NCBI RefSeq assembly: GCF_002896875.1
Contig: NZ_CP023278.1
Coordinates: forward strand, 1,798,001 to 1,862,000
DNA length: 64,000 bases
From: Nostoc sp. CENA543
Lineage (GTDB): Bacteria; Cyanobacteriota; Cyanobacteriia; Cyanobacteriales; Nostocaceae
Reading direction: 5' to 3'
This document shows, piece after piece, positions 26,593 through 35,231 of this stretch. The stretch's first letter is position 1, and each line of letters begins with the position of its first letter. The position numbers were made by a program, and so were the translations under genes. The notes under the pieces were generated by a model. The model was not told where the DNA came from. It saw nothing but the letters and a program-made list of their open reading frames with translations, and did no database searches.

Positions 26593-27945
26593 TTACCCCA
26601 AAATCTGTTTCAGTGTGTTAGTGAAATTAGGATAAGAAATAGCGGCGGCTTCAGCGCGGTGAATTGTGGTTACGCCACTGGCGTTTAAAGCGGCGATCGC
26701 TAAACTCATGGCGATGCGATGATCGGTATGGCTATCAACGTCTGTTCCTCTTAAGGGAGTCCCGCCTGTAATTTCCATTCCGTCTGTTAATTCCGTCACT
26801 TGCGCGCCGAGTTTATTGAGTTGTTGCGCCATTACAGTAATGCGATCGCTTTCTTTGACTCTCAACTCTTCTGCATCCCGAATCACGGTAGTACCTTCAG
26901 CAAACACCGCCGCCACAGCCAAAATCGGGATTTCATCAATCATGCGCGGTACGATATCCCCAGCAATCGTGCAACTGCGTAAACGACTGTAACGCACTCG
27001 CACATCCGCCACAGGTTCCCCGGCGACTTCACGCTGATTTTCCAATTGGATATCCGCCCCCATCATTTCCAAGGCTTCTAAAATCCCTGTGCGGGTGGGA
27101 TTCACACCGACATTTTCCACCACCAATTCTGAACCAGGAACTATCGCCCCAGCCACTAACCAAAAGGCCGCCGAACTAATATCCCCTGGGACAATGACTT
27201 TTTGGCCGTACAATTGCGCCTGACCTGTAACCGTCACGCTTTTGGTTTCTGGGTCAACACTGACATCTGCACCAAACGCCCGTAGCATCCGTTCGCTGTG
27301 GTCACGGGATAGGGCTGGTTCTGTCACCGTAGTTTTACCCTCAGTGAATAAAGCCGCCAGCATAATACAGGATTTTACCTGGGCAGAGGCGATGGGTGAA
27401 TGATAGTGAATGGGTTTGAGGATTTGTCCTTGTACCGCCAAAGGGGCTAAAGAATTATCCTTACGTCCCCAGATTTGCGCCCCCATTTGTTGCAGGGGTT
27501 TGACAACACGAGACATGGGACGCGATCGCAAAGAACTATCACCCGTGACTGTAAAAAAGCGTCCTGGATGAGATGCTAAAAGTCCCAACATCAGGCGCAG
27601 TGTTGTCCCAGAGTTACCTGCATTCAACACATCTACAGGTTCTTGTAAATTACCTAAACCAATACCTTTCACCCGCACCAATTCAGTATTCAACGGTGAA
27701 ATTTCTGCACCCATTGCTTGAAAACAGCTAGCAGTGCTACGGGGGTCTTCACCCAAAAGTAACCCTTGGATTTCCGTTTCACCTTGGGCGATCGCACCCA
27801 ACATCAAAGCCCGATGGGAAATTGATTTATCCCCTGGTATCTGGATACGACCCTGTAAGGATACCCCAGTAGTAGGTGTTTGAATAATTAACTTGTGGGA
27901 AAGGTCTTCTTGAGATTCTAATGTTATGGCAGCAGCTAACATCAC
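26593..27945 (-). CDS. aroA: 3-phosphoshikimate 1-carboxyvinyltransferase (EPSP synthase)
   Basis: A 450-residue EPSP synthase that joins shikimate 3-phosphate and PEP in aromatic amino-acid synthesis. Family motifs seen are [19 protein letters not shown] at residues about 38-56, [17 protein letters not shown], the substrate region [12 protein letters not shown], and [15 protein letters not shown]. The C-terminal [17 protein letters not shown] is also present. The N-terminal 20 or so residues before LIIQTPT are poorly conserved, so a slightly later start cannot be excluded. The gene is monocistronic here. Confidence 0.96.
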   Translation of the reverse strand: MMLAAAITLESQEDLSHKLIIQTPTTGVSLQGRIQIPGDKSISHRALMLGAIAQGETEIQGLLLGEDPRSTASCFQAMGAEISPLNTELVRVKGIGLGNLQEPVDVLNAGNSGTTLRLMLGLLASHPGRFFTVTGDSSLRSRPMSRVVKPLQQMGAQIWGRKDNSLAPLAVQGQILKPIHYHSPIASAQVKSCIMLAALFTEGKTTVTEPALSRDHSERMLRAFGADVSVDPETKSVTVTGQAQLYGQKVIVPGDISSAAFWLVAGAIVPGSELVVENVGVNPTRTGILEALEMMGADIQLENQREVAGEPVADVRVRYSRLRSCTIAGDIVPRMIDEIPILAVAAVFAEGTTVIRDAEELRVKESDRITVMAQQLNKLGAQVTELTDGMEITGGTPLRGTDVDSHTDHRIAMSLAIAALNASGVTTIHRAEAAAISYPNFTNTLKQILG

Positions 27946-28795
27946 AATATACTTTCTGAAAATTAGAGATTGGGGACTGGGAATTTGAGATTTTGCGAAA
28001 AGTTCTACAGCCGGGTTTCCCGCATACAGAACTTTTCAAGACGGATTTTAGATGAAACTCTCTTCAAAATAGTTAATCCAAAACCCAAACTTGAACAATT
28101 AGGAACAGGGAAACAGCAGAAGCATTGTAAGCAGGTGGAGAAAAATACAACCCCCATGCTCTATGCCCTATACCCTATGCCCATATTGATAGAGACTGCC
28201 TAGTATAGTATCGCTTTTTGCTCTCTCAAAATTGCTAATCAGCTAAGTTGGGTTGAATTTCGATGGAATTTTGAGAAAACTGAGTATAGCTGAAACAAGC
28301 TGCTTTTCATTGCGCTTAATTATCTATTCCCTATCTTGCTAACTATAGGACTCGTATTTGATTTTTGCGAAGCTAGGTACACTTTTATTTCTTCTTCCCT
28401 GTTCCCTGTTCCCTACCTACGCAAACAATTTCACCGAATCAAAGCGGATTCATATAGCAACTTGGGTTAGTATAGATTTATTTTTTAGTTATTGCTACTT
28501 CACTCTTATGTGGGATACTCAGTAAGTGTTCTGATGGTAGCTCTTAGTTGTCTTTTTTCACAAAAGTATAACTTTTCACAGAGTTTACTTAATAAATTTC
28601 ATTATTCTTACATGAACTTTTGAGATTCATATTCAACTTATTTTGATGTTTGTTTATATAGCTTACTAAAAAAGCATCTTCAGTTAATATTAAGCAAGTT
28701 TTACTATGTTTTATTCTTTAGTTGCTTACCCAATCAACTGAAGTATCTGGTATTAATTTCATCTTGTTCAATAGCTTTTAGCCTTCAACGCTCCC
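27946..28795. other. 850 bp intergenic region without a supported gene
   Basis: The stretch contains the hairpin at 27997-28037 and AT-rich sequence with a few repeat fragments (ttccctgttccctg at about 28395-28415). Short open frames such as 27970-28203 have no ribosome binding site and run through repeats. I see no RNA gene here. Confidence 0.5.
27997..28037. repeat. nested hairpin upstream of aroA
   Basis: GAAAAGTTCT (27997-28006) pairs perfectly with AGAACTTTTC (28028-28037). The loop itself contains CGGG-TTT-CCCG. It lies about 50 bp upstream of the aroA start, on the transcribed side. It could be a dispersed palindromic repeat or a structure in the aroA leader. Confidence 0.45.
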
Positions 28796-29308
28796 ATGCT
28801 CACTCATCACCGCAAGCCCGTGTGCTTATCACATATTTCCACAGACCTGCCATTCTGGTCAGTGGTAGAAACTGCTGGCACGCTGTATCAGAAAGACACT
28901 GATAGATTCCACCTACTATTAACTGCACCACCGCTAATCACCTGTGAAGTTGCATTTCCCAGCGAAATAGAAGATACAGCGACACCACACAAAACTAAAG
29001 CTTATACTCCCACTAGCCCTAGAGTGCTGTGGTTGGAAATTTCTCCTTATCGGATCATTATGACCATGCAAGGTAACGAACAGGTGAGTTACCGTCACTT
29101 TTGGGAACAAGGTGTTTATGGGGTGAGCCGATATTGGCTACCTACAGAATCAATACAACCCAATGATCCCATCCGCTTACGCAACTTTACCAAAAATCTC
29201 ACCCTCAGTGGCAATCCCCTGCCAGAGCATCTACGTATAGAGTACGAACTTTGGGCAGAAAATGTCCAATTAGGACACTATATTCTCAATTTGGAAATTC
29301 AACATTAA
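28796..29308 (+). CDS. conserved-looking hypothetical protein, 170 aa
   Basis: No family recognised. The protein is soluble, about 170 residues, with a beta-rich look (LLTAPPLITCEVAFPS, RVLWLEISPYRIIMTMQG, LRIEYELWAENVQLGHYILNLEIQH). There is no signal peptide. The composition and unbroken frame support a real gene. It stands alone after a long gap and ends about 110 bp before a convergent gene. Confidence 0.65.
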   Translation: MLTHHRKPVCLSHISTDLPFWSVVETAGTLYQKDTDRFHLLLTAPPLITCEVAFPSEIEDTATPHKTKAYTPTSPRVLWLEISPYRIIMTMQGNEQVSYRHFWEQGVYGVSRYWLPTESIQPNDPIRLRNFTKNLTLSGNPLPEHLRIEYELWAENVQLGHYILNLEIQH

Positions 29309-29419
29309 TTGGGAATTGGGAATGGGGCATAGGGCATAGGGCATAGGATTCAAATCTACCTTGTCCCCAGTCCCCTGCCCCCTGCCCCCTGCCCCCTGCC
29401 TCTTCCCAATCCCCAATCC

Positions 29420-30001
29420 CTACCCAAAATAACTGGGTTCATTCCCCGCTTTCCATTTAATATTGCAACCAATGCTAGGCTTTTGTTCAATAGTCACAGG
29501 TTGACCAACTAAAGCGGCATCAATAGCAGCACGTAAATCTGCGCCTGTGACTGGTTTACCGTTACTGGGACGACTATCATCTAACTGTCCGCGATACACA
29601 AGTTTGCGTTCTGCATCAAACACGAAAAAGTCAGGCGTACAAGCTGCTGTATAAGCTTTGGCTATGGCCTGGGTTTCGTCGTAGCATAGCGGAAATTGCC
29701 ATCCCTTTTCTATGGCTAATGCTTTGAGCGAATCAGGTGCGTCATCTGGATATTTTTCGGCATCGTTAGAGCTAATAGCTGCGATCGCTAAGTCACTCGT
29801 GCGATAATCTTCACTTAGCCTGGTAATTTCGTCTTGAATATGCTTCACAAATGGACAATGCCGGCAAATAAACATCACTAGCAACACTTTTTTATCAGCA
29901 AAACTAGCTAGAGAAATTGTTTTGCCAGATACTACTTCAGGTAGATGAAAATCTGGTGCTTGTGTGCCTAATGGCAACATGGTAGAAGCAGTTAAAACCA
30001 T
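29420..30001 (-). CDS. thioredoxin-like/peroxiredoxin-fold protein
   Basis: A 193-residue AhpC/TSA-Redoxin family protein beginning MVLTASTMLPLGTQAPDFHLP. The redox motif FICRHCPFVKHIQDE has a C-x-x-C at about residues 46-49, preceded by KKVLLVMF. The later segment DFFVFDAERKLVYRGQLDDSRP matches redoxins of the 'thioredoxin family protein' group common in cyanobacteria. It probably handles disulfides or peroxides in the cytoplasm. No signal peptide is seen. Confidence 0.88.
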   Translation of the reverse strand: MVLTASTMLPLGTQAPDFHLPEVVSGKTISLASFADKKVLLVMFICRHCPFVKHIQDEITRLSEDYRTSDLAIAAISSNDAEKYPDDAPDSLKALAIEKGWQFPLCYDETQAIAKAYTAACTPDFFVFDAERKLVYRGQLDDSRPSNGKPVTGADLRAAIDAALVGQPVTIEQKPSIGCNIKWKAGNEPSYFG

Positions 30002-30185
30002 AGTTTGTGAAAGGTGACAGATTATAGGTTACAGGAACGAAATGATATCAATTGGCAATTCAGACAGATGAAGTTGAAAAGAGTCTCTCCAACAAGAATC
30101 TATAGGAAAATTTTAGAGAATTGGTTTAGTCTGTTTCTTCTGCCCTTGGTCACTGTCAAAATATCACAAAAGTCTCAATACATTA

Positions 30186-30209
30186 AGAGACAGGAAATTT
30201 CCTGTCTCT
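30186..30209. terminator. perfect 24 bp palindrome after the hli gene, possible terminator
   Basis: A 12 bp stem with no spacer (AGAGACAGGAAA and its exact complement) ends at 30209. It is followed on the plus strand by GATTTTGTTAATTT. It lies 47 bp past the stop codon of the minus-strand hli gene. The T-rich side faces the plus strand, so the fit as an hli terminator is imperfect. Confidence 0.4.
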
Positions 30210-30256
30210 GATTTTGTTAATTTACTATTTTTACAAAACTTAAGATTTTATTATTT

Positions 30257-30472
30257 TTATAGATTTGAGAAGAAACCAAAAATACCATGTCCTGTAAACA
30301 CTTCTAAAGCAATCAGAGAAATAAACCCAATCATGGCTAAACGACCATTGAGTAATTCTGCGTAGGGAGTGAAACCGGTGCGATCGCCCTGCTCATCTAC
30401 ATACACCTTTGGCTCAATCGCAAAGTTGTTCATCAAACCTTGATCATCAACGATGGCATTGTTTGTACGCAT
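30257..30472 (-). CDS. high-light-inducible (Hli/CAB-like) protein
   Basis: A 71-residue protein with one membrane helix. The chlorophyll-binding signature is ELLNGRLAMIGFISLIALEVFTG at about residues 41-63, with the ExxxGR-type Glu/Arg pair. Hli proteins bind chlorophyll and carotenoid and protect photosystems and new chlorophyll under strong light. The N-terminal 38 residues are soluble. Its promoter region carries an HLR1-like RpaB site. Confidence 0.93.
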   Translation of the reverse strand: MRTNNAIVDDQGLMNNFAIEPKVYVDEQGDRTGFTPYAELLNGRLAMIGFISLIALEVFTGHGIFGFFSNL

Positions 30473-30494
30473 TTTGTTTTTCTCAGTTATTTAT

Positions 30495-30512
30495 GATGTA
30501 ACAAACTGTAAC
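30495..30512 (-). promoter_or_regulatory. HLR1-like RpaB site upstream of hli
   Basis: On the minus strand the sequence reads GTTACAGTTTGTTACATC. That is two direct (G/T)TTACA half-sites spaced as in the HLR1 consensus, with one mismatch after each. A further TTTACA half-site is at about 30527-30533. HLR1 is known to be bound by the response regulator RpaB in high-light genes. The site starts 23 bp before the ATG. Confidence 0.6.
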
Positions 30513-30622
30513 AAATATATAAATTTTTGTAAAGCATCTTAATCTGTCCAAAGAGATATGATTGTGAGTCGGGTTGAAAACCACCCTCTCAGAACAAGTA
30601 CAAATCAACCGTTCAAAAGCCA

Positions 30623-31345
30623 ATGGATCGATTCCGAGTAGAAGTTATAGCTAAAACACCAAACCCCCAGCAGGTGATTTATGCAGCCATGCACCAAGAC
30701 TATACAGATGGGTTCGTGTTTGACGAACGTGACTCTTGGCCTTCGGAGTCAGAATGCGGCGAAATTATTGTTAAACGACTATTAGCAGGCGAAAGAGGAC
30801 ATTACGGGCCACTAGAACATCCTCAAATTGTCTTCAACTGCGGTTATTTTCCTCATAGTGTCATGCAACAAGCACGTACTCATAGGGTAGCAGTATCCTT
30901 TGATGTGCAATCTTTTAGGTATACGGGTGAACAGTTTATTGATGTAGTCGAGGGTAGAAAAGACATTGAAGACGTTTTTTATCTACGTCCAGTTGGTTAC
31001 TATACAGATAGACAGAGTAAAAAATATTACTATTCCCCTGAACAGCGATCTGCTGATTTAGAGTGGTGTTTGGAAGCAGCTAAACGATATAAGGCTGATT
31101 TTGAAGGGGGAATGTCAGAAGAACACGCCAGAGGTAAAGTTCCCTTTGATTATCGTCAACATTTTGTAGTCAGCTTTAATTTGCGTTCATTTTTGCATTT
31201 TTGCGATTTGAGAAATAAGAAAGATGCTCAACTGGAAATTCAGAAATTGTGTGAACTAATGTGGCCACATTTTGAACAATGGACACCCGCGATCGCTCAG
31301 TGGTATGAAAAAACTCGTTTAGGCAAGGGAAGATTAGCACCTTAG
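30623..31345 (+). CDS. thyX: FAD-dependent thymidylate synthase
   Basis: A 240-residue ThyX that makes dTMP from dUMP using methylene-tetrahydrofolate and FADH2. The signature region is THRVAVSFDVQSFRYTGEQF (residues 86-105), a variant of the RHRxxSxNxxSxR motif. FNLRSFLHFCDLRNKKDAQLEIQ near the C-terminus is the second conserved block. Its place about 400 bp before a run of dUTPase and dCTP deaminase genes on the same strand fits a shared role in dUMP/dTMP supply. Confidence 0.95.
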   Translation: MDRFRVEVIAKTPNPQQVIYAAMHQDYTDGFVFDERDSWPSESECGEIIVKRLLAGERGHYGPLEHPQIVFNCGYFPHSVMQQARTHRVAVSFDVQSFRYTGEQFIDVVEGRKDIEDVFYLRPVGYYTDRQSKKYYYSPEQRSADLEWCLEAAKRYKADFEGGMSEEHARGKVPFDYRQHFVVSFNLRSFLHFCDLRNKKDAQLEIQKLCELMWPHFEQWTPAIAQWYEKTRLGKGRLAP

Positions 31346-31391
31346 AGCTAGATTAAAATCTAGATGATGTCTAAATCCCAGCTGCAAGACG

Positions 31392-31619
31392 ATGGATATT
31401 CAAAAAGTGCTGTGCGATCGTCAAATTATCGAATCTAATCCAGAGATTATGAGTGGAACTCTTGTATTTGTAGGCACAAGAGTTCCATTGCAGACTTTTT
31501 TCGATTATCTAGAAGGCGAAGCAGGTCTAACCGAATTTTTAGAAGATTTTCCACATTTGCAAACTCAAGTTTTACAAGTTTTAGAGGTAACGGTAAAAGC
31601 AATGCTAAATCAAATATAA
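31392..31619 (+). CDS. DUF433 family protein (putative antitoxin), orphan
   Basis: A 75-residue DUF433 protein. The typical core GTLVFVGTRVPLQTFFDYLEG and EFLEDFPHL is present. DUF433 proteins are often paired with a PIN-like DUF5615 toxin, but no such gene follows; the next gene is the dCTP-deaminase-like one. A perfect 12 bp inverted repeat lies inside the coding sequence at 31454-31487. Confidence 0.82.
   Translation: MDIQKVLCDRQIIESNPEIMSGTLVFVGTRVPLQTFFDYLEGEAGLTEFLEDFPHLQTQVLQVLEVTVKAMLNQI
31454..31487 (+). repeat. 12 bp inverted repeat within the DUF433 gene
   Basis: TGGAACTCTTGT (31454-31465) and ACAAGAGTTCCA (31476-31487) are exact complements with a ten-base loop. The pair encodes the conserved core of the DUF433 protein. 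It would make a strong mRNA hairpin about 60 bases after the start codon. Confidence 0.65.
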
Positions 31620-31757
31620 AGTTTTTAAATTCATAAAAATTTAAATTTTCGTAAAAATCGTAAAAAATTAAATACATGAGGAATTCACGGTTATTATCAC
31701 AAAAATAGCTAATATAATTAGCTCTCATTACAGATATATAGAATATAAATAAAGTGT

Positions 31758-32567
31758 ATGAGTATATTAAGCGACCGAGATATTCAGCGAGAACTAGGCA
31801 AAAACATTTTAATATACCCTTTTAATGAAGATAACCTGAAAGGGGCAAGCTATAACCTAACAGTGAGCAAGCTTGCATGGAAAGTTCGAGATGGGGAAAG
31901 TGCTTATGATAGTTCAATCAACAGAATTGTTATTCCTGAAAACTCTACAGTTATAATTCAAACGAATGAAGCTATCTGGGTTTCAAAAAAAATTGCTGGA
32001 ACATATCATTCTAAAGTTGCCTTAGTTTCTCAAGGAATCGGACATATTGGTACAACCCTAGATCCTAATTATCAAGGAGTTTCATTAATCGCGGTTCATA
32101 ACCATAGTAATCAATCTATAGAACTTGAACCAGAGAAGGATACTTTTGTATCCCTTATGTTTTATTATGTCAAAACCAAATCTTCTATTCCACATACTAA
32201 TGATCCCGGTAGACCAGAAATACTAAAACTTCTCAAGCAAGTTCAGGTTACTCCGGAAGAAAGTCGTTGGTTAGAAGAGCCTTTTAGAAAGGATACAGAA
32301 CGTTTAAGAAAGAAACTCAAAGAATCTGATAATTTTAAAAATTTTAAGAAGGATTTATTAGGTAATTTATTCTATTTCCTACCATATATAATTTTGATAG
32401 CACTGACTATTTTAAGTTTATGTATCTATCTTTACTTAGACAGCAATCGTACAATTTTTTCAGAAAACAGTTGGTACAATACAGTTATTTCAATTTTTGA
32501 CAAAACAACTTTTTTAGCATTTGGTGCGTTAATTGTACAATTTACAAATGATGTGCGTAGGGGCTAG
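31758..32567 (+). CDS. membrane-anchored dCTP-deaminase-like protein, catalytic Glu lost
   Basis: This is a 269-residue fusion. Residues 1-140 follow the dCTP deaminase/dUTPase fold: MSILSDRDIQRELGKNILIYPF, then HSKVALVSQGIGHIGTTLDPNYQGVSLIAVHNHS. Aligned to the two dcd products in this window, the catalytic Glu (their E148 in LTLEFSN) is Ala112 here, and the STYARCG substrate segment is SKVALVSQG. Residues 204-227 form a clear membrane helix and 249-263 a second hydrophobic stretch, with a charged helical linker between domain and membrane. It is probably a nucleotide-binding sensor rather than an enzyme. It starts 34 bp before dut ends the gap, on the same strand. Confidence 0.8.
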   Translation: MSILSDRDIQRELGKNILIYPFNEDNLKGASYNLTVSKLAWKVRDGESAYDSSINRIVIPENSTVIIQTNEAIWVSKKIAGTYHSKVALVSQGIGHIGTTLDPNYQGVSLIAVHNHSNQSIELEPEKDTFVSLMFYYVKTKSSIPHTNDPGRPEILKLLKQVQVTPEESRWLEEPFRKDTERLRKKLKESDNFKNFKKDLLGNLFYFLPYIILIALTILSLCIYLYLDSNRTIFSENSWYNTVISIFDKTTFLAFGALIVQFTNDVRRG

Positions 32568-32601
32568 AATATACATGAAAATAACATTATAAGCTCATCA
32601 A

Positions 32602-33042
32602 ATGAAGCTAAAAATACAAAAATTAACTGAATTAGCTATAACGCCTAGATACGAACATTATAATGATTCTGGACTAGATTTATTTTCTATAGAAGAGTTA
32701 GAAATCCCATCTAAAGAAAGCCGAATAATTCATACTGGTATTGCAATAGAGCTACCTCAAGGTACTGAAGCACAAATTCGTCCCAGAAGTGGTTTAGCAC
32801 TGAATCATCAAATAACAGTTTTAAATACTCCTGGTACAGTAGATGAAGGCTATCGAGGAGAAATAGGCGTAATTTTAATCAATCATGGTAAAAAACCTTT
32901 TCATGTGACCAGAGGGATGAAAATAGCTCAAATGGTAATTACACCAGTGATTCGTGTAGAAGTTGAACAGGTTGATGGACTCAGTAATACATCTAGAGGA
33001 ACAGGCGGTTTCGGTTCAACAGGAATCACGGCAAATGTATAA
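32602..33042 (+). CDS. dut: dUTP diphosphatase
   Basis: A 146-residue trimeric-type dUTPase that hydrolyses dUTP to dUMP. All five motifs are visible: DSGLDLF (22-28), PRSGLA (61-66), [12 protein letters not shown] (78-89) with the catalytic Asp81, GMKIAQMV (105-112) and [10 protein letters not shown] (132-141). The gene starts 34 bp after the membrane-anchored paralog and is likely co-transcribed with it. It is convergent with the dcd pair. Confidence 0.95.
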   Translation: MKLKIQKLTELAITPRYEHYNDSGLDLFSIEELEIPSKESRIIHTGIAIELPQGTEAQIRPRSGLALNHQITVLNTPGTVDEGYRGEIGVILINHGKKPFHVTRGMKIAQMVITPVIRVEVEQVDGLSNTSRGTGGFGSTGITANV

Positions 33043-33060
33043 ATTTGACTATTATTCGGG

Positions 33061-33660
33061 CTATACACGAGCCAAAGTAACAATTTCTAATTGATCCTGG
33101 TACTTACCCTGACGAGCTTCATAGCTGATCGCGCAAGGTTCACCTTCCAAAAATAGTAATTGCACTACACCTTCGTTGGCGTAGATACGGCAGTCTGCGC
33201 TAGAAGAATTAGAAAACTCTAGAGTTAAATGGCCACGCCATGCAGCTTCAGCAGGAGTTAAGTTCGCTATTATGCCACATCGCGCATAAGTTGATTTTCC
33301 GATGCAAATTACAGTGATATTGTTGGGAACTTCTAGTTTTTCTAGTGCCACTCCTAAACCATAGGAATGTGCAGGCAAGATAAAGTAACTTCCATTGCTA
33401 TCTGTATGTAATAGTGTAGGCTCTAGGTTCTGAGGGTTAAAGTTTTTGGGATCAACTACAGTTCCAGGAATGTGTCGAAAAATTCGGAATTCAGAAGGAG
33501 AAAGGCGAATATCGTACCCATAGGAAGAAAGACCATAGCTAATAACAGGTTGAATTCCCGAATCAGAGACTCTTTGCACTTTTCTGATTAAGGATGACTC
33601 AAAGGGAAAAATCATACCCTTTTGAGCCATTTCAGTAATCCAGATATCGTTCTTAATCAC
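33061..33660 (-). CDS. dcd: dCTP deaminase (tandem copy 1)
   Basis: A 199-residue dCTP deaminase that converts dCTP to dUTP. The conserved blocks are SSYGYDIRL (45-53), ICIGKSTYARCGII (118-131) and WRGHLTLEFSNSS (141-153) with the catalytic Glu148. The end GKYQDQLEIVTLARV matches the family tail. It lies 28 bp after the nearly identical second copy on the same strand. Confidence 0.93.
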   Translation of the reverse strand: MIKNDIWITEMAQKGMIFPFESSLIRKVQRVSDSGIQPVISYGLSSYGYDIRLSPSEFRIFRHIPGTVVDPKNFNPQNLEPTLLHTDSNGSYFILPAHSYGLGVALEKLEVPNNITVICIGKSTYARCGIIANLTPAEAAWRGHLTLEFSNSSSADCRIYANEGVVQLLFLEGEPCAISYEARQGKYQDQLEIVTLARV

Positions 33661-33688
33661 AATGTCACAAGTAAATCAAACCGACTTA

Positions 33689-34291
33689 CTAGCATACCTT
33701 AGCTAGTGTCACGATTTCACTTTGATCCTGATATTTACCATGATGATTTTGATAACTAACTGAGCAGAGTTCACCTTCAAAAAATAGCAGTTTAACTACA
33801 CCTTCGTTAGCATAGATACGACAGTCTGCACTAGAAGAATTAGAAAATTCTAGAGTTAAATGACCTCGCCATGCAGCTTCAGCAGGGGTAATGTTGGCTA
33901 TTATGCCGCATCGTGCATAAGTTGATTTTCCGATGCAAATTACAGTGATATTGTCGGGAATCTCTAATTTCTCTAAAGCAACCCCCAGACTGTAACTATG
34001 AGCAGGCAAAATAAAGTACCTTCCATTGTTATCTGTATGCAGCTGTGTAGATTCCAAATGCTGAGGATTAAAGTTTTTGGGATCAACTACAGTTCCGGGA
34101 ATGTGGCGAAAGATGCGGAACTCAACAGGAGAAAGGCGAATATCATACCCATAGGAAGACACACCATAGCTAATTGCAGGTTGACAACCTATAGATAGGT
34201 CTTTCTGTACTTTTCTGATTAAGCTTGGCTCAAAAGGTGAAATCATTCCTTTTTGAGCCATTTCAGTAATCCAGATGTCGTTCTTAATCAC
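33689..34291 (-). CDS. dcd: dCTP deaminase (tandem copy 2)
   Basis: A 200-residue paralog of the neighbouring dcd gene. Both proteins begin MIKNDIWITEMAQKGMI and agree over most of their length; the clearest differences are near residues 31-43 and 155-185. The active-site segments GKSTYARCG and LTLEFSN are intact in this copy too, so both may be active. The DNA is also alike, so the pair is a fairly recent tandem duplication. Confidence 0.93.
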   Translation of the reverse strand: MIKNDIWITEMAQKGMISPFEPSLIRKVQKDLSIGCQPAISYGVSSYGYDIRLSPVEFRIFRHIPGTVVDPKNFNPQHLESTQLHTDNNGRYFILPAHSYSLGVALEKLEIPDNITVICIGKSTYARCGIIANITPAEAAWRGHLTLEFSNSSSADCRIYANEGVVKLLFFEGELCSVSYQNHHGKYQDQSEIVTLAKVC

Positions 34292-34348
34292 AAGTTCACA
34301 GGTAATTCAAATCGGATTAATTAGGATATCGTGAACTGTGGATTTTGT

Positions 34349-34885
34349 TTAGGGTCTATGACTACGGCGAATCTCTGTAATTTGATCAGCTACATCGAGA
34401 ATAGATGACAGCATTTCTGTACCAGTAAGAATAATATCTACATGAGAAGGGCGTTGCGAGAGAAAAGCCAAAACCTCTGATTCTGAAATCAAACCAAAGT
34501 GAATCGCCAAACTTAACTCATCTAGAACAACCAGAGAATATTTGCCCTCGTTTACTACCTGCTGTGTGTGTTGCCATAATTTTTGTAAAGCTTGGTGTTC
34601 AGATTCATCTAGGTGTGGTGTATCAATGCAACGGGGTAAGTCACAGCGTAACCAATCTAAATTTTGTCCTAACTGAATCGGGCGATCGTGTCCTTGTTTA
34701 ATGCCACCTTTGAGAAACTGTACTATCAAAACTGGTGTACCTTGTCCAGCAATTCTGAGTGCTTGTCCCATAACGCTGGTGAAAAAATTGCGGTGAGTGC
34801 TGGTGAAGACTTGCACCAGACCTTCAATTGGATGCAGTAGGCTAGGAGTCGAATTCGCACTGGGAGTTTCTAACTGGGCAACCAT
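34349..34885 (-). CDS. CobO/BtuR-family P-loop-fold protein without a P-loop
   Basis: A 178-residue protein resembling cob(I)alamin adenosyltransferases of the CobO/CobA type: GLVQVF, VLIVQFLKGG, WLRCDL, YSLVVLDELSLAIHFGLI and RPSHVDIILTG are all family features. The Walker A loop, normally GxGKGKT, reads TSTHRNFFT here, so the ATP-binding Lys is missing. The Walker B VVLDE is retained. The protein is unlikely to be an ordinary adenosyltransferase and may be a regulatory or binding variant. Confidence 0.75.
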   Translation of the reverse strand: MVAQLETPSANSTPSLLHPIEGLVQVFTSTHRNFFTSVMGQALRIAGQGTPVLIVQFLKGGIKQGHDRPIQLGQNLDWLRCDLPRCIDTPHLDESEHQALQKLWQHTQQVVNEGKYSLVVLDELSLAIHFGLISESEVLAFLSQRPSHVDIILTGTEMLSSILDVADQITEIRRSHRP

Positions 34886-35231
34886 AGGATAAATATCAAA
34901 AAATCACAATAAATTCACCAGATTTAGCAGAGATTCCTTTGAGAAAATCACCTGTATAATCAATTTGTTTTTGCTCAGTTTGATCAACCTGGCAATCTGC
35001 TCTATAAGTCAAACACTAGGTTGTGCTGAAGTCAAGAGTCGAATTAGGCACTAGGGACTAGGGACTGGGTATTGGGAATTGCTTGGTGTTTTCCTACTCC
35101 CCCTATCTGCCGCTTCTTTGAACCAGAAATTAAAACAGTATGACTCTTGGGGTAAATGTTAGATTTTCTACACGGTTGGGCAAAACAAATCTATTATGTG
35201 GTAAATGTGACGGGTTGAGGAGTGAATAGTT
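34886..35231. other. divergent spacer, nothing supported
   Basis: This 346 bp gap between two divergent genes contains one short actaggg/ctgggga repeat run at about 35045-35080. I see no gene, RNA or clear promoter box. Confidence 0.4.

Noticed and set aside
27970-28203. 77-codon plus-strand frame upstream of aroA
   Set aside because: It begins in repeat sequence, lacks a ribosome binding site and crosses a hairpin; composition is not gene-like.
30014-30211. 65-codon plus-strand frame after the thioredoxin-like gene
   Set aside because: Its end is simply the translated perfect palindrome, and no start signal is seen.
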